A DNA stretch of 64,000 bases from Betaproteobacteria bacterium (GCA_016717855.1 JADKEV010000007.1:132553-196552); one strand, 5' to 3'; shown: positions 47,063 to 57,180, numbered from the stretch's first letter. Translations and numbers: made by a program. Notes: generated by a model from the sequence alone, not told the origin.

Positions 47063-48054
47063 AGACTTCCTTGAAGTACGCGAAGGTGTGGCCGCGAGCG
47101 CTGGCGGCATGCCTGTTCGTCGCCACCGCAGGTCAAGGAATCAACGCCCTGGCCGAAACCTACCCGTCGCGGACGATACGGATGATCGTCCCGTTCAATG
47201 CCGGCGGGGGCATCGATGCGCTGGCGCGCCAGGTCGGCGCCAAGCTCTCGGAAACATTCGGCCAGCCGGTCGTCGTGGAAAACCTTCCGGGCGCGGCGGG
47301 GAATCGCGCGTCCGACCTGGTGGCCAGGGCCGCGCCGGACGGCTACACGCTGCTGGTCGGCACGAACAGCATGGCCATCAATCCCGCGTTGCCCGGTTCG
47401 CGCGCCCCCGATCCGGTGCGCGCGTTTGCGCCGGTTTCCAAGCTGGTCACGATCCCTGTCGTCGTCGCGGTCACCCCGTCGTTCGAGGCGCAGTCGCTGC
47501 AGGAACTCCTGGCCCATGCACGCAAGGCGCCGCGCAAGCTCGCGTACGCCAACCAGGGCATCGGCACGACCAGCCACATCGCCGCGGCGCTGCTGTCGCT
47601 GCGCGCCGGCGTCGAATTCCTCCACGTTCCGTACAGCGGCACCGGCAGCGTGGCCAGGGACGTCATCAGCGGCGAGATCCCGATCCTGTTTTCGGCCACC
47701 GGCGTGGTCGCGCCGCTCGTACGCGGCGGCCAGCTCCGCGCGCTGGCGGTCACCGGCGGCCAGCGCAGCATCGCGCTCCCGGAGGTGCCGACCGTCGCCG
47801 AATCGGGGCTCCCGGGTTTCGAGGTCAGCTCCTGGTACGGCGTGCTGGCGCCGGCCGGCACGCCTGCCGGGATCGTCGGCCGCCTGCACGCCGAGCTGGT
47901 GCGCATCCTCGCGCTGCCGGACGTGAGCGAACGGCTGTCCCGCCAGGGGATGCACGCGATCGGCAATACGCCGGCACAGTTTGGGGCCGAAATCGGTGCG
48001 GATGTTGAGCGCTGGGCGCGCGTCGTCCGCGAGGCGAGGATTGGAGTCGAGTAG
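47059..48054 (+). CDS. Bug family tripartite tricarboxylate transporter substrate-binding protein
   Basis: A 331-residue periplasmic receptor (TctC/Bug family). A signal peptide (RALAACLFVATAGQGINALA) precedes the mature YPSRTIRMIVPFNAGGGIDA, the family N-terminal ligand loop, then GAAGNRASDLVARAAPDGYT, YANQGIGTTSHIAA and ALPEVPTVAESGLPGFEVSSW. It captures carboxylates for TctAB permeases; no TctA/TctB genes are nearby, which is usual for the expanded Bug families in Burkholderiales. The ATG overlaps the previous stop. It converges with dnaB, whose stop is six bases away. Confidence 0.92.
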   Translation: MKTSLKYAKVWPRALAACLFVATAGQGINALAETYPSRTIRMIVPFNAGGGIDALARQVGAKLSETFGQPVVVENLPGAAGNRASDLVARAAPDGYTLLVGTNSMAINPALPGSRAPDPVRAFAPVSKLVTIPVVVAVTPSFEAQSLQELLAHARKAPRKLAYANQGIGTTSHIAAALLSLRAGVEFLHVPYSGTGSVARDVISGEIPILFSATGVVAPLVRGGQLRALAVTGGQRSIALPEVPTVAESGLPGFEVSSWYGVLAPAGTPAGIVGRLHAELVRILALPDVSERLSRQGMHAIGNTPAQFGAEIGADVERWARVVREARIGVE

Positions 48055-48060
48055 TCTTGT

Positions 48061-50456
48061 TCAGAACGACTGCGCGAAATTCTCGAAGCGCGTGTATCTC
48101 GCCCAGGAACGTCAGCCGCACCATCCCGATCGGCCCGTTGCGCTGCTTGGCGATGATGATCTCCGCCGTGCCCTTGTCGGTCGACTCGGGGTTGTAGACC
48201 TCGTCGCGATAGATGAACAGGATCAAATCTGCGTCCTGCTCAATCGCTCCCGAGTTGTGACTCACGATTCCGTCAGCAAGCCACGATGACGGCCCAGGCA
48301 CGGTGAGATCGAAGACCTCTTCTTCGCCGTCAGGCCGGATTTCGACGACGCGGTCCCAGTAAAGGTCCGAGTGCGCCCAGCGTTCCAGTTCCGGCGCGTC
48401 GAGCAGTTCCGCATAGGTTGCAAGCGTCGCCCGGCTCGGTGCAAACGAAAAGTGGCTGGATCCGCCGTAGGCTGTGCCCCGCATGGCCGCCATCTTGCGC
48501 TGCGAGACGCCCTTGCGCCCCATGGCGGCACGCACCTGTTCGAACACTTCTGGGCGGAATGTCGCGTGGTGTTGGCCGGTTCGGTGCGCGTCCTGCGCCG
48601 GGCGCGCGGTGGGAAGTCGAAGCGGTCCTTGCACATGACGTCGCGAAGTGGGCCGATGGCTCCTGATGGTTGCCGATGCGCGACGATTCCAATCGGGCGG
48701 CTCGTTCGCAGCTGCTCGGGCGGTTGAGTCGCGGGCGCCCGGGTTCTGCTTCAGGATGCCCGTCGTCGCCCGTGGCGCAGGGGCTGTGCCGGGCCCAACC
48801 AAAACTGGCGCGGCACGCCGTGGGCTGTCGTGGGGCCTTGGCCACTTCCGCGGGATGCCAGCGTCCGTTCGAGTGGGCGGTGCCGGCGGCCGCGTACCGG
48901 TCCAGCTCCCTGCTGCATGGCTCACGCGCGCTGTTCTCGAGCGTTGTATAGCGCAGGCTGTGCTTCAGATGGCTCCCGCCGACCAGTGCCCAGCAGGTTC
49001 GTGCTCGGGCCATCCGGCGAGGGGCGGGCGCGGTGGCGCGCAGGCAGGGCGTCCGGGTGCAATCCGGCCGCCGCCACCGTCGGGGGGTCCGTCGCGCGGA
49101 TGCTGCGCCCGCTGGCAAGCGAACGCGGAAAACCGGCTTGACCCTTGACCAGACGAGGTCCGCACGCGCGGGAACGATCTTCTGTTCGGCATCGATGGAC
49201 CAGACTTCCGGCGTCGTCCCGACCAGTTCGCGTATCGGCGTTCTCGCGCCATCGGTGGTCAGGACCAGCGTATCGCCGGTCACGCACTCACTCAGATCCG
49301 ACATCACCGGCCGCTTGTTCGGCCGCTGCTCCAGCCCGCGGTTGAGCTGCGACAGCGCCACGACGGGCACCTGCAGTTCCTTGGCCAGCGCCTTCAGCGA
49401 GCGCGAGACTTCGGAGATTTCGGTCGCGCGATTCTCGCCCTGCGTGACGGCCTGCATCAGTTGCAGGTAGTCGACGACGATCAGCCCCAGTCCGCCCGCC
49501 GTGCGGTGCAGCCGCCGCGCCCTTGCGCGCAGTTCCAGCGAGTTCAGCGCGGGCGTCTCGTCGATGTGTATCGGCGCGTCGTTCAACCGCCCCAGCGCGC
49601 TGGAGAGGCGCTCCCAGTCGTCGTTGTGCAGGCGGCCGGTGCGGATCTTGTGCTGGTCGAGCTTGCCGACGGAACCGATCAGCCGCATCGCCAGCTGCGT
49701 GGCGCCCATTTCCATGCTGAACACCGCCACCGGCAAGCCGACATTCAAGGCCACGTTCTCGGCCATGTTGAGCGCCAGCGCGGTCTTGCCCATGGAGGGG
49801 CGGCCGGCGACGATGATCAGGTCGCCGGGTTGCAAACCCGAGGTCTTGGAATCGAGATCGTTGTAGCCCGTGGCGATGCCGGTCACGTCGGAGGCATTGT
49901 CGCGGTTGTAGAGTTCCTCGATCCGCTCGACCACCTTGGTCAGCAGCGGCCGGATTTCCTGGAAACCGACCTGCCCGCGCGCGCCCTGCTCGGCGATGTC
50001 GAAGACCTTTTTCTCCGCTTCGTCGAGCAACTGCCCGGCCGAGCGGCCCATCGGCGTGAACGCCGAATCGCTGATCTCGGCGCCCACCGCCGCGAGGCGC
50101 CGCAACACCGAGCGTTCGCGGACGATCTGCGCATAGGTCCGGATGTTGGCCGCGCTGGGCACGTTCTGCGCCAGCGCGCCGACGTAGGCCATGCCACCCA
50201 CGTAGTCGAGCTTCTGCACCGAGCCCAGCGACTCCGCCAGCGTGATCACGTCGGCGGGCTTGCCGTGCGATCCGAGCAGGTTGATGTGCTGGTAGATCAG
50301 CCGGTGCGCGTCGTTGTAGAAGTCGGACTCGGAGATGACATCGGCGATGCGGTCGATCGCCGCGTTCTCCAGCAGCAACCCGCCCAGCACCGACTGCTCC
50401 GCCTCGATCGAATGCGGCGGGACTTTCAGGGCGTCGAGTTGCGGATCGCTGGGCAT
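48061..50456 (-). CDS. dnaB: Replicative DNA helicase DnaB, interrupted by an intein (frameshifts inside intein and at 3' end)
   Basis: N-extein of about 390 residues, fully in frame: the N-terminal domain (PPHSIEAEQSVLGGLLLENA), Walker A AGRPSMGKTALALN, VDYLQLMQAV and LSQLNRGLEQRPNKRPVMSD. After SDLSE the reading enters an intein, and the C-extein resumes at SGAIEQDADLILFIYRDE and runs to GMVRLTFLG; one extra base then hides the expected tail TRFENFAQSF before the TGA at 48061. DnaB is the essential hexameric replication-fork helicase. The start at 50456 (MPSDPQLDALKV) is chosen by family alignment; ATGs at 50486 and 50513 are alternatives. Without frame repair no full helicase can be made. 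Confidence 0.9.
48254..49286 (-). other. DnaB intein (LAGLIDADG-type, endonuclease region scrambled)
   Basis: The intein starts at Cys1 (SDLSE^CVTGDTLVLTTDGARTP) and ends at ...LADGIVSHN^S, giving the canonical block A Cys, the penultimate His, the terminal Asn and a +1 Ser. Block F is visible as WDRVVEIRPDGEEEVFDLTV. About 344 codons long, it is large enough for an endonuclease; remnants such as LVGGSHLKHSLRYTT (compare L-x-G-x-x-x-GDGS) and SNGRWHPAEV lie in the middle but in different frames. The 1033-base length is not a multiple of three. Splicing residues are intact at both edges. Confidence 0.88.
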
Positions 50457-50552
50457 GGGGCAATGCACGAGAGGGGCGACAGTCATCACTGCGTAGCGTT
50501 GGGTCGAACGCATGCCGTAGAATGCCCCTGCCCTTCACTCACGGAGACCGCG

Positions 50553-51272
50553 TTGAACGCCCGCCTGAACGAGTATCAGCAACCCATCGGCCCGCCAGTC
50601 GCCGGCTGGTCACCGCGTCCGCTGCCACCCCGCTCCGCAATCGTCGGGCGTTATTGCCGCATCGAGCCGGTCGACGTGGAACGCCATGCCGCCAACCTGT
50701 TCGACGCGTACAGCGAGGCCACCGACGGCCGCGACTGGACCTACCTGTTCGTCGGCCCGTTCGCCGACTTCGCGACCTATCGGGACTATCTGGCCAAGGC
50801 GACCGCGGGCGCGGACCCGCTGCATCACGCGATCATCGACCTGGCCACGGAGAAGGCGGTGGGCACCGCGGCGCTGATGCGGATCGAGCCGGCGCACGGC
50901 GTGATTGAAACCGGGCACATCACCTACTCTCCGCGCCTGCAGCGCACCCCGGCGGCGACGGAGGCGATGTACCTGCTGATGCGCCGCGTCTTCGACGAGC
51001 TGGGCTACCGGCGCTACGAATGGAAGTGCGACGACAACAACCTGCGCTCGCGCGCCGCGGCGGCCCGCTACGGCTTCCAGTTCGAAGGAATCTTCCGCCA
51101 GGCGATCGTCTACAAGGGCCGCAGCCGCGACACCGCGTGGTTTTCGATCACCGACAGCGAATGGCCGGCGATCCGCAAGGGTTTTGAGCAGTGGCTGGCG
51201 CCGGCGAACTTCGATGCGGCCGGTGACCAGGTCGAGCGGTTGTCGGCATTGATCGCGCGCGCCCGCGCCTGA
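50553..51272 (+). CDS. GNAT family N-acetyltransferase (RimJ/RimL-like)
   Basis: A 239-residue acetyltransferase of the Acetyltransf_3/RimJ-like type. It has an N-terminal beta-strand region with IVGRYCRIEPVDVERHAANLF, the central HAIIDLATEKAVGTAALMRI, VIETGHITYSPRLQRTPAATE (acetyl-CoA loop) and WKCDDNNLRSRAAAARYGFQ. The start is TTG at 50553, chosen because GGAGA lies 6 bases upstream and no ATG or GTG is in frame. The acceptor is unknown. Divergent from dnaB. Confidence 0.87.
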   Translation: MNARLNEYQQPIGPPVAGWSPRPLPPRSAIVGRYCRIEPVDVERHAANLFDAYSEATDGRDWTYLFVGPFADFATYRDYLAKATAGADPLHHAIIDLATEKAVGTAALMRIEPAHGVIETGHITYSPRLQRTPAATEAMYLLMRRVFDELGYRRYEWKCDDNNLRSRAAAARYGFQFEGIFRQAIVYKGRSRDTAWFSITDSEWPAIRKGFEQWLAPANFDAAGDQVERLSALIARARA

Positions 51273-51332
51273 CCGCCGCGATGCGGCCCGAGGTGTCCGG
51301 CGGCCGCCAATCCGCCAGCGCAGGACGGCGCG

Positions 51333-52229
51333 ATGCGCCTGATTCCGTTCGTGCTCGCGCTGGCCTGGGGCCTCAACTGGCCCGCGGTCAAGATCGTGCT
51401 GTCGGCGTTCCCGCCGTTCACGCTGCGCGTGGTCGGTCTGGGCACCGGCGCCGTGCTGCTCCTGCTCGTCGCGCTCGTCCAGGGCAAGCGGCTGACGCCG
51501 CAGAAGGGTTCGTGGCGCGGCGTCCTGATCGGCGGCGTCCTCGCGGTCGCCGTGTTCAACCTCTCGACGGCGTTCGCGCAGCTCAACACCAGCACTTCGC
51601 GCGCGGCCGTGCTGACCTTCACGATGCCGATGATGTCCGCGGTGCTGTCGTGGCTGGTGATGGGCGAGCGGATCGGGCGCCGCCAGGTGATCGCGCTGGG
51701 CCTGGGGATGGCCGGGGTACTGGTCCTCGCCTGGCCGGTGCTGGCCTCGCTGCTGGAAGTTCACGACGCGCGCGCGCTCAAGGGCCTGCTCTTTCCACTG
51801 GTCGCGGCCTTCGGCTGGGCGGCGGGCACGGTGTACTTGCAGCGCTGGCCGGTGGCCGGAGAGCGGATGGTGTTCACCGCCTGGCAACTGCTGGTCGGCG
51901 CCGCGTGCGGAGCGATCGGCGCGCTGGCGTTCGGCGAACGGCTCCCGACCGAACCCTTGCGCATCGAAGTGATCGTCGCGCTGTTTGTCCACATCGTGCC
52001 CGGCACCGCGATGGCGTACTGGCTGTGGTTCATCATGAGCGAGCGCGTCAGCGCAACGGTCTCGTCGATGACCACGCTGATGGTGCCGGTGGTCGGCGTA
52101 CTGGCCGCGATGGCGCTGGTCGGCGACCGGCCCAGCGTCGTCGACTGGTGCGGATTCGCGCTGGTTCTCGCGGGGGCGGCGTTGATCGTGCTGAAGCTCG
52201 AGTTTACGCTGGCGGCACGGGCGCAATAA
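51333..52229 (+). CDS. EamA/DMT family transporter
   Basis: A 298-residue inner-membrane protein with about ten hydrophobic helices in two EamA repeats (first repeat about residues 1-130 beginning LIPFVLALAWGLNWPAVKI; second from about 150 with FPLVAAFGWAAGTVYLQRW). Members export amino acids or other small metabolites. The gene lies 60 bases downstream of the GNAT gene on the same strand and may be co-transcribed. The substrate is not deducible. Confidence 0.9.
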   Translation: MRLIPFVLALAWGLNWPAVKIVLSAFPPFTLRVVGLGTGAVLLLLVALVQGKRLTPQKGSWRGVLIGGVLAVAVFNLSTAFAQLNTSTSRAAVLTFTMPMMSAVLSWLVMGERIGRRQVIALGLGMAGVLVLAWPVLASLLEVHDARALKGLLFPLVAAFGWAAGTVYLQRWPVAGERMVFTAWQLLVGAACGAIGALAFGERLPTEPLRIEVIVALFVHIVPGTAMAYWLWFIMSERVSATVSSMTTLMVPVVGVLAAMALVGDRPSVVDWCGFALVLAGAALIVLKLEFTLAARAQ

Positions 52230-52331
52230 CAACGCCGCCCGGTACCTTCCCCGCGACAGTGGCGGCCACTCCAAGCCCGACGACGCGGGGTGAGCGACGG
52301 AGCTTCCCGTCCGGCGGCCGCGTCGCCGCGT

Positions 52332-55300
52332 CTAGGACCGGCGCAAACCGTCCCTGGATAATCCGACCCAGCGCCACCCGCCCAACGCCGCCAGCATCAG
52401 TCCCAGCAGGATCAGTTGCCATGTCCCGCTCGCCGGTATCGGCGACGGCGGCTCGGCCTGCACGACCACGGCCGCCAGCACCTGTACATTCTGTGCGGAC
52501 TGCGCAGTCCCTGCGCCGAAACTCAGTCCCGCTCCCGAGGGCGCGCTGACAGTGGCGAGGTTGTCGATCGACACCGTGGTACCCGGCATCAACGCCTGGT
52601 ACGTGAACCGCAACGCCGTGTTGGGACCGAACGTGGCGATGACGGCGGTGATGCCCGCGGCATTGCTGGTCACGGCCGGACACACCGCAACGCCCTTGGG
52701 CGCCGGCACGAACGGCAACGCGGTGATATCCGTGCAGGTCACGTTGCCGTATCCGGCGGGATTGGTCGGCAGCAGACCGGCGGGCAACGCGTCGGTGAAC
52801 ACTGCGTTGTTGGCGGCGGCGCCGCCGATGTTGGTGATGGTCACCGTGTAAGTCACCAGCGTGTTGGGTCCGGCGATCTGCGTCGAGACCTTCTTCTGCA
52901 GGCTCAGTTCCGGCGCGCGCGGCGGCGCGATGAACGACGACGCGGTTTGCGGCGTCCAGCCATTCGGGTCGTTCTCGCCGGAGAACCCGGCATTGTTGAC
53001 GATGAAACCGAAGTCGCGCGTCGGATTCGACAGTTGCAGCGTGATCGTGAATTTGACCGAGCTGTTGGGGGGGAACGTATTGTTGCCCACGAATCCCCAT
53101 TCATGGTCGATATGGTACGGCTGCGGCAGCGGCGATGGACTGCCGACCGCCGGCGTCTTGGTCCCGGCAAGCACCGCCGTCGTCGGACACTTGGCCAGCC
53201 CGCTCTGCACCGCGCAGGAGATGCCGACCACGGCGATGGTCACCCCGGGGGCGCTGGGCGTGTCGACGAAGTGCGCAATGTCCAGCGTTGCGGTGGCCGA
53301 GGTGTTGCTCAGCGTGACGTCGTAGGTGAGCAACCCGCTGGGCGCGATGCTTCCGGGGCTGCCTTCGACCGCCGGCGCCAGCGCGACCTTTTGGATGGCC
53401 AGGATGCCGGGGATGCAGGCTGGCATACCGATGTAATGGTTGACCTGGCTGGGATTGGTGGACGCATTGGCCCCCAACGCATCGACATAGGCGGCCGACA
53501 CCGAATTGGTGACCAGTTCCACCGGCTGGCACTTGTTGGTGTGCGTGGGGGTCGTGAACGGGACGATGTAGGTGAGGCTGGCCAGCGGCGCCAATGCCAC
53601 CGTCGTGTTGCCGCCGTGCAGCGCCGGGTTGTAGCCCAGCGTCAATTGATAGTTGTAGCCGCTGGGGACGGTGGTCGTGGGCAGCTCGTGGCAAGTCTGC
53701 GTTCCGGGCGATGCCGTGCACGTAATGCCCCACGCGGCCAGCGTGCTGCCCGAATACGTAAAGCCGGACGGCGGCACCGCGTTGGCGGGTATGAAGTAGT
53801 TGAAATCCGTGACGTCGCCCAACAGCAATGGCGTGGTGCTGCTCGTGTTGGTCACGACGATCTTGTAGAAGACCTGCGTGCCGTCCGCGACGTAGGTGAT
53901 CGGGGTCTGCCCGATCAGCGGCGTCCCGGCGTTGGCGGCCGCGGCAGAGGCGAAGGGGCCGGACTTGACCACGGAGATGCCGGGCGGCGAGCCCCCGCCC
54001 CCGCCCGGGCATTGCGTCAAGCCGGTGCCCGCCACGACAGTCTGCATGCCGTTGTTGCCGAAGAACGGATTGATGCCCAGCGTGAAGTCCAGCGGCTGGG
54101 GCGGCGTCGTCGGGCTGTAGTTCGGATCGAACAGTGCCGGCGATGGATCGGCGTTTCCGGTCAGGTTGATCGGCGCCGACGTGCCCAGCCACCAGCAAGT
54201 CGTCCGCGTCTCGGTGACCGGCATCGAGAACGTCACCGATGCGAGCGGCGGCAGCGAAGCGATGGTCGTGCCGAAGCTGAAGCCGCTGGTCGTGCTCGAG
54301 ATCACGCCGGCGGTCAGCGCGCCCGCGCTGGGGCAGAGCCCGCCCGGCACCGATGTGCAGGTGAGCGCGCCCTGCGTTTCGGTGAAGGCAAACGTGTGAT
54401 GCTCGAACTTGACCGGCACGTTCGTGGCCGTTCCCGCGCCGCCGCCCGAGCTCAGGTTGGTCACGGTGACCGTGTGCGTCCAGTTGCCGACGCCGCTGCC
54501 GTTCAGGGCAAAGCTGGGCGGCACGCCGCTCGTCGTGAACTCGATGTCGGCGACCAGGCAGGCGCCGGGCACTTGCGTCGTGACGCTGGCCGTGTTGTCG
54601 ACTGGGGTCGCGCCGAGCTTGGTCTCGTTGAAGCCGTCGACGCTGAACGTGAACACCAGGTCGCGATTGCCGGTATCGCCGGGACTCACGCACACCGGAT
54701 CGCCCACCAGGACGAAGGCCCTGAAGCGCATCACACCGCCCGCCGAGGGCGCATCCACCAACCCCGGGAGATTGTCGAGGAAGTCGCCGCCCGGGAAGCC
54801 GGTCGCCGGGGAAAGGTTGGATCCGCTCGACGGGACCGGGATCGGGATCACGCCGGTGCTCGGGGCACGCCTGCCACACCGCCGGGCGGCGGGAAACACC
54901 GACGCCGGAGGATACGTCCCGAGCACCGTCGACAGGCAATCGATGGATTGCAGGACGGTGTTGGGCAAGGTCGAACCATTGGCCCCATTGGGATTGTTGG
55001 TCCCGGTCAAAGGCAGCATGGTGCCCGCCTGCCCCTGCAGCGTCGCCATCAGCGCCAGCTTGTCGGACGGCTGGTCGCCGGTGCTCTGGACTTCGAACTC
55101 ATAGACGGCGACGGTCCCCGGGTTCGCCGACGCGGGAAAACTCGTGATCGCCACCTTGTACTCGATCTGCGGCGGGTACAGGAAGATGTTGGTCGTCGCG
55201 GTGTTGGTGGGGTTCAGCACGTCGGATTCGGTCGCGCTGACGGTGGCCGTGAGCGGATAGTTGCCACGGGGGATACCCCGGCAGCGGGACTCCTGCGCGC

Positions 55301-55737
55301 CACTGAGGCCGGGCGGCGGGCAGCGCGCCCGGTTGTCGAATTCGACCCGGGCCTGGCTCTGGCTGGGGATGAGCGGCAACGTCACCTTGAGGTCCTGGCC
55401 CACGCGCGTGAAGGCAGGCGACGGCGCCGTGCCCGACCCGGGCGGACAAACCGCGGGGCCGTTGGGATTGGGGCCCGCCACCGCCAGGCAGGTCGCGCTC
55501 GCCTCGAACGGGATGTCCGCCAGCGGGTGATTCACCACCAGCAGCACGTTGGTGGCCGGATCCGGGCCGTTGTTGGAAATCGTGACGGTGATGTGCTCGA
55601 GATCGAACGACATGTAGGCGGGCTGGTCGGTGACGATGGTCACGACCAGGTCGACCGCGGCGTGCGCATGCCGGGGTACGGCAAGCATCAACGCGAACGG
55701 GATGGAGCAAATCAGGGCCCGGAAGATGCCAGCGCAT
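52332..55737 (-). CDS. Large secreted DUF11-repeat protein with IPTL/PEP-CTERM-like anchor (frameshift in signal peptide)
   Basis: About 1,130 residues, Thr/Pro/Gly-rich, composed of repeated immunoglobulin-like DUF11 domains; typical strands are HITVTISNNGPDPATNVLLV near the N terminus and LVTYTVTITNIGGAAANNAV near the C terminus. The end has SPIPASGTWQLILLGLMLAA, then a W/R-rich tail: a short motif, a hydrophobic helix and a basic end, like IPTL- or PEP-CTERM sorting signals read by exosortase-type systems. The long frame opens only at 55691 inside the signal peptide; ATG 55737 (MRWHL) plus one frameshift near 55720 restores a normal signal. Surface or exopolysaccharide-associated role is inferred. 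Confidence 0.78.
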
Positions 55738-55974
55738 CCTCGCCGCAGGCGCCCTACCCCGCGGATCGGGCGGCAATCCTGTCCGACCGGCCGGCTTCGC
55801 CTCCGCTACCCGGCCGGCGGGCAAGCCTCCTTCATCGTGAACGGGCCGCTGGCTGGGACACACAGATTTCGGGTAGCTGCTCACGACTGTCTCCCACGCT
55901 GTACTCTGAGGCCCGCACTACTGCGCGAGCTTCCTCTCCGCCGTGCAACATGTCAATGCCGATAACGCCGGCGC

Positions 55975-56010
55975 AAAGAAATCAGGCCGCGATCGCGGCC
56001 TGATTTCTTT
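55975..56010 (-). terminator. Perfect 36-bp palindrome, terminator of the ribosomal operon
   Basis: An uninterrupted palindrome, AAAGAAATCAGGCCGCGA followed by its exact complement, ends in T/A-rich arms on both sides, so it can work as an intrinsic terminator in either direction. It lies 57 bases after the rplI stop and before the DUF11 gene. The remaining ~240 bases up to 55737 hold no recognisable gene. Confidence 0.75.
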
Positions 56011-56067
56011 CAATCGACTTCGCCGGAAGGAGGCGAATGCAGCGCATCCGCCGCGCCCCGCGCTCGC

Positions 56068-56520
56068 TCAGCTGTGGTCGCCCAGCACCGAGATCGTGAT
56101 CTCGACTTTCACGTCGGTGTGCAGCTGCACGGTGACGTGATGATCGCCGACGGTTTTCTGCGGACCCGCCGACATGTGGATCTGCCCCTTCTCGACTTCG
56201 AAGCTCTGCGCCTTGAGCGCCTCGGCGATGTCGCCGTTGGTGACGGACCCGAACAGGCGGCCATCGACGCCGGCCTTTTGCGTGATCTGCACCATCAGGC
56301 CTGCGAGCTTTTCGCCCTGCGCCGTCGCGATCGCGAGCTTGTCGCCGGCGGCGCGTTCGAGTTCGGCGCGCTTGCCTTCGAGCATCGTGATGTTCTCGGC
56401 GGTCGCGCGCTTCGCCTTCCCTTGCGGGATCAGGAAGTTGCGGGCATAGCCATCCTTGACCTTGACGATGTCGCCCAGGCCGCCCAAGTTGACCACTTTC
56501 TCGAGGAGAATAATCTGCAT
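56068..56520 (-). CDS. rplI: 50S ribosomal protein L9
   Basis: A 150-residue L9, normal length and intact. The N-terminal domain is MQIILLEKVVNLGGLGDIVK and DGYARNFLIPQGKAKRAT, followed by the long connecting helix (about residues 45-75) and the C-terminal domain FGSVTNGDIAEALKAQS. It binds domain V of 23S rRNA at the L1 stalk base. AAGGAG lies seven bases upstream of the ATG. It is the last gene of the rpsF operon and the only one of the four without a frame break. Confidence 0.97.
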   Translation of the reverse strand: MQIILLEKVVNLGGLGDIVKVKDGYARNFLIPQGKAKRATAENITMLEGKRAELERAAGDKLAIATAQGEKLAGLMVQITQKAGVDGRLFGSVTNGDIAEALKAQSFEVEKGQIHMSAGPQKTVGDHHVTVQLHTDVKVEITISVLGDHS

Positions 56521-56533
56521 TTGAAGTTCTCCT

Positions 56534-56834
56534 TTATTCGTGCAGGTCAGTGTAGGGAAGCAGCGCCAGAAAGCGCGCGCGCTTGATCGCCGTCGACAGC
56601 TGACGCTGATACTTGGGCCTTGGTGCCGGTCAGGCGGGCCGGCATGATCTTGCCGTTTTCGGTGATGAAGTCCTTGAGAACTTCCACGTCCTTGTAATCG
56701 ATCTGCTTGACCTTGTCCGCGGTTAAGCGGCAAAACTTCTTGCGCTTGAAAAGGCTTGTCGACTTTCCGCGCTTGCCCTTCATATCCTTGCCCTTGCCTT
56801 TGCCTTTACCTCTACCGCCCATGGGACGTGGCAT
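56534..56834 (-). CDS. rpsR: 30S ribosomal protein S18 (one frameshift)
   Basis: S18 of about 99 residues. SLFKRKKFCRLTADKVKQID and LKDFITENGKIMPARLTGTK are canonical; then an extra base in a GGG run at about 56616 breaks the frame, and the other frame supplies KYQRQLSTAIKRARFLALLP and YTDLHE before the TAA at 56534. Because S18 is indispensable, the shift is most likely a sequence error. The N-terminal arm MPRPMGGRGKGKGKGKDMKG carries unusual Gly-Lys dipeptide repeats. S18 pairs with S6 on the 30S platform. Confidence 0.93.
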
Positions 56835-56866
56835 TTTGCATCTCAATCTACTGTTGCGCGTGGGGT

Positions 56867-57180
56867 TCACTCTTGTGACCCGGCACGCGGTGCTTCCATG
56901 ATTTCGACGATGTGCAATTCCGCTGTTTCGAACCGCCGCTTGGTGGCCAGAAACCCGGTGAACTGCCATTCCGTTTCCGGTTGTTTCGAGTGCAGACAAC
57001 CTTCGCGACTTCACCGACTGCGACGGCTGGAATCTCGCAAGTCACGATCCAGGGCAACCCTGCTTCGGCCTGTTCCGATTGATGAACCAGACGGCAGTTC
57101 AGGATCAGGATGCCGGCGGGGCTGGCGTAGCGGTTCCTGGATTTCAGTATCGCGGTGAGCGTGAGCCTGTTCTGCTTCAA
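56867..57180 (-). CDS. priB: Primosomal replication protein N, PriB (one frameshift)
   Basis: A single-stranded-DNA-binding OB-fold protein of about 104 residues, part of the PriA-PriB-DnaT restart primosome. The first half reads NRLTLTAILKSRNRYASPAG, LNCRLVHQSEQAEAGLPWIV and CEIPAVAVGEVAK. At about 57000 one base is missing, and the next frame gives WQFTGFLATKRRFETAELHI and a stop at 56867. No ATG is in frame; TTG at 57180, four bases after the rpsF stop, is the likely start and suggests translational coupling. Position between rpsF and rpsR is typical of betaproteobacteria. Confidence 0.87.

Noticed and set aside
47825..48330. Separate gene coding the SGAIEQDAD helicase fragment, as a split dnaB
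   Set aside because: The fragment follows the intein C-terminal HN/S junction directly and shares the strand and order with the N-extein; it is one gene with frame breaks, not a trans-splicing split intein.
49461..50550. A plus-strand gene upstream of the GNAT gene in the same open frame
   Set aside because: It is antisense to the strongly conserved DnaB N-extein and has low-complexity His/Arg composition; the real GNAT start is the TTG with a ribosome site at 50553.
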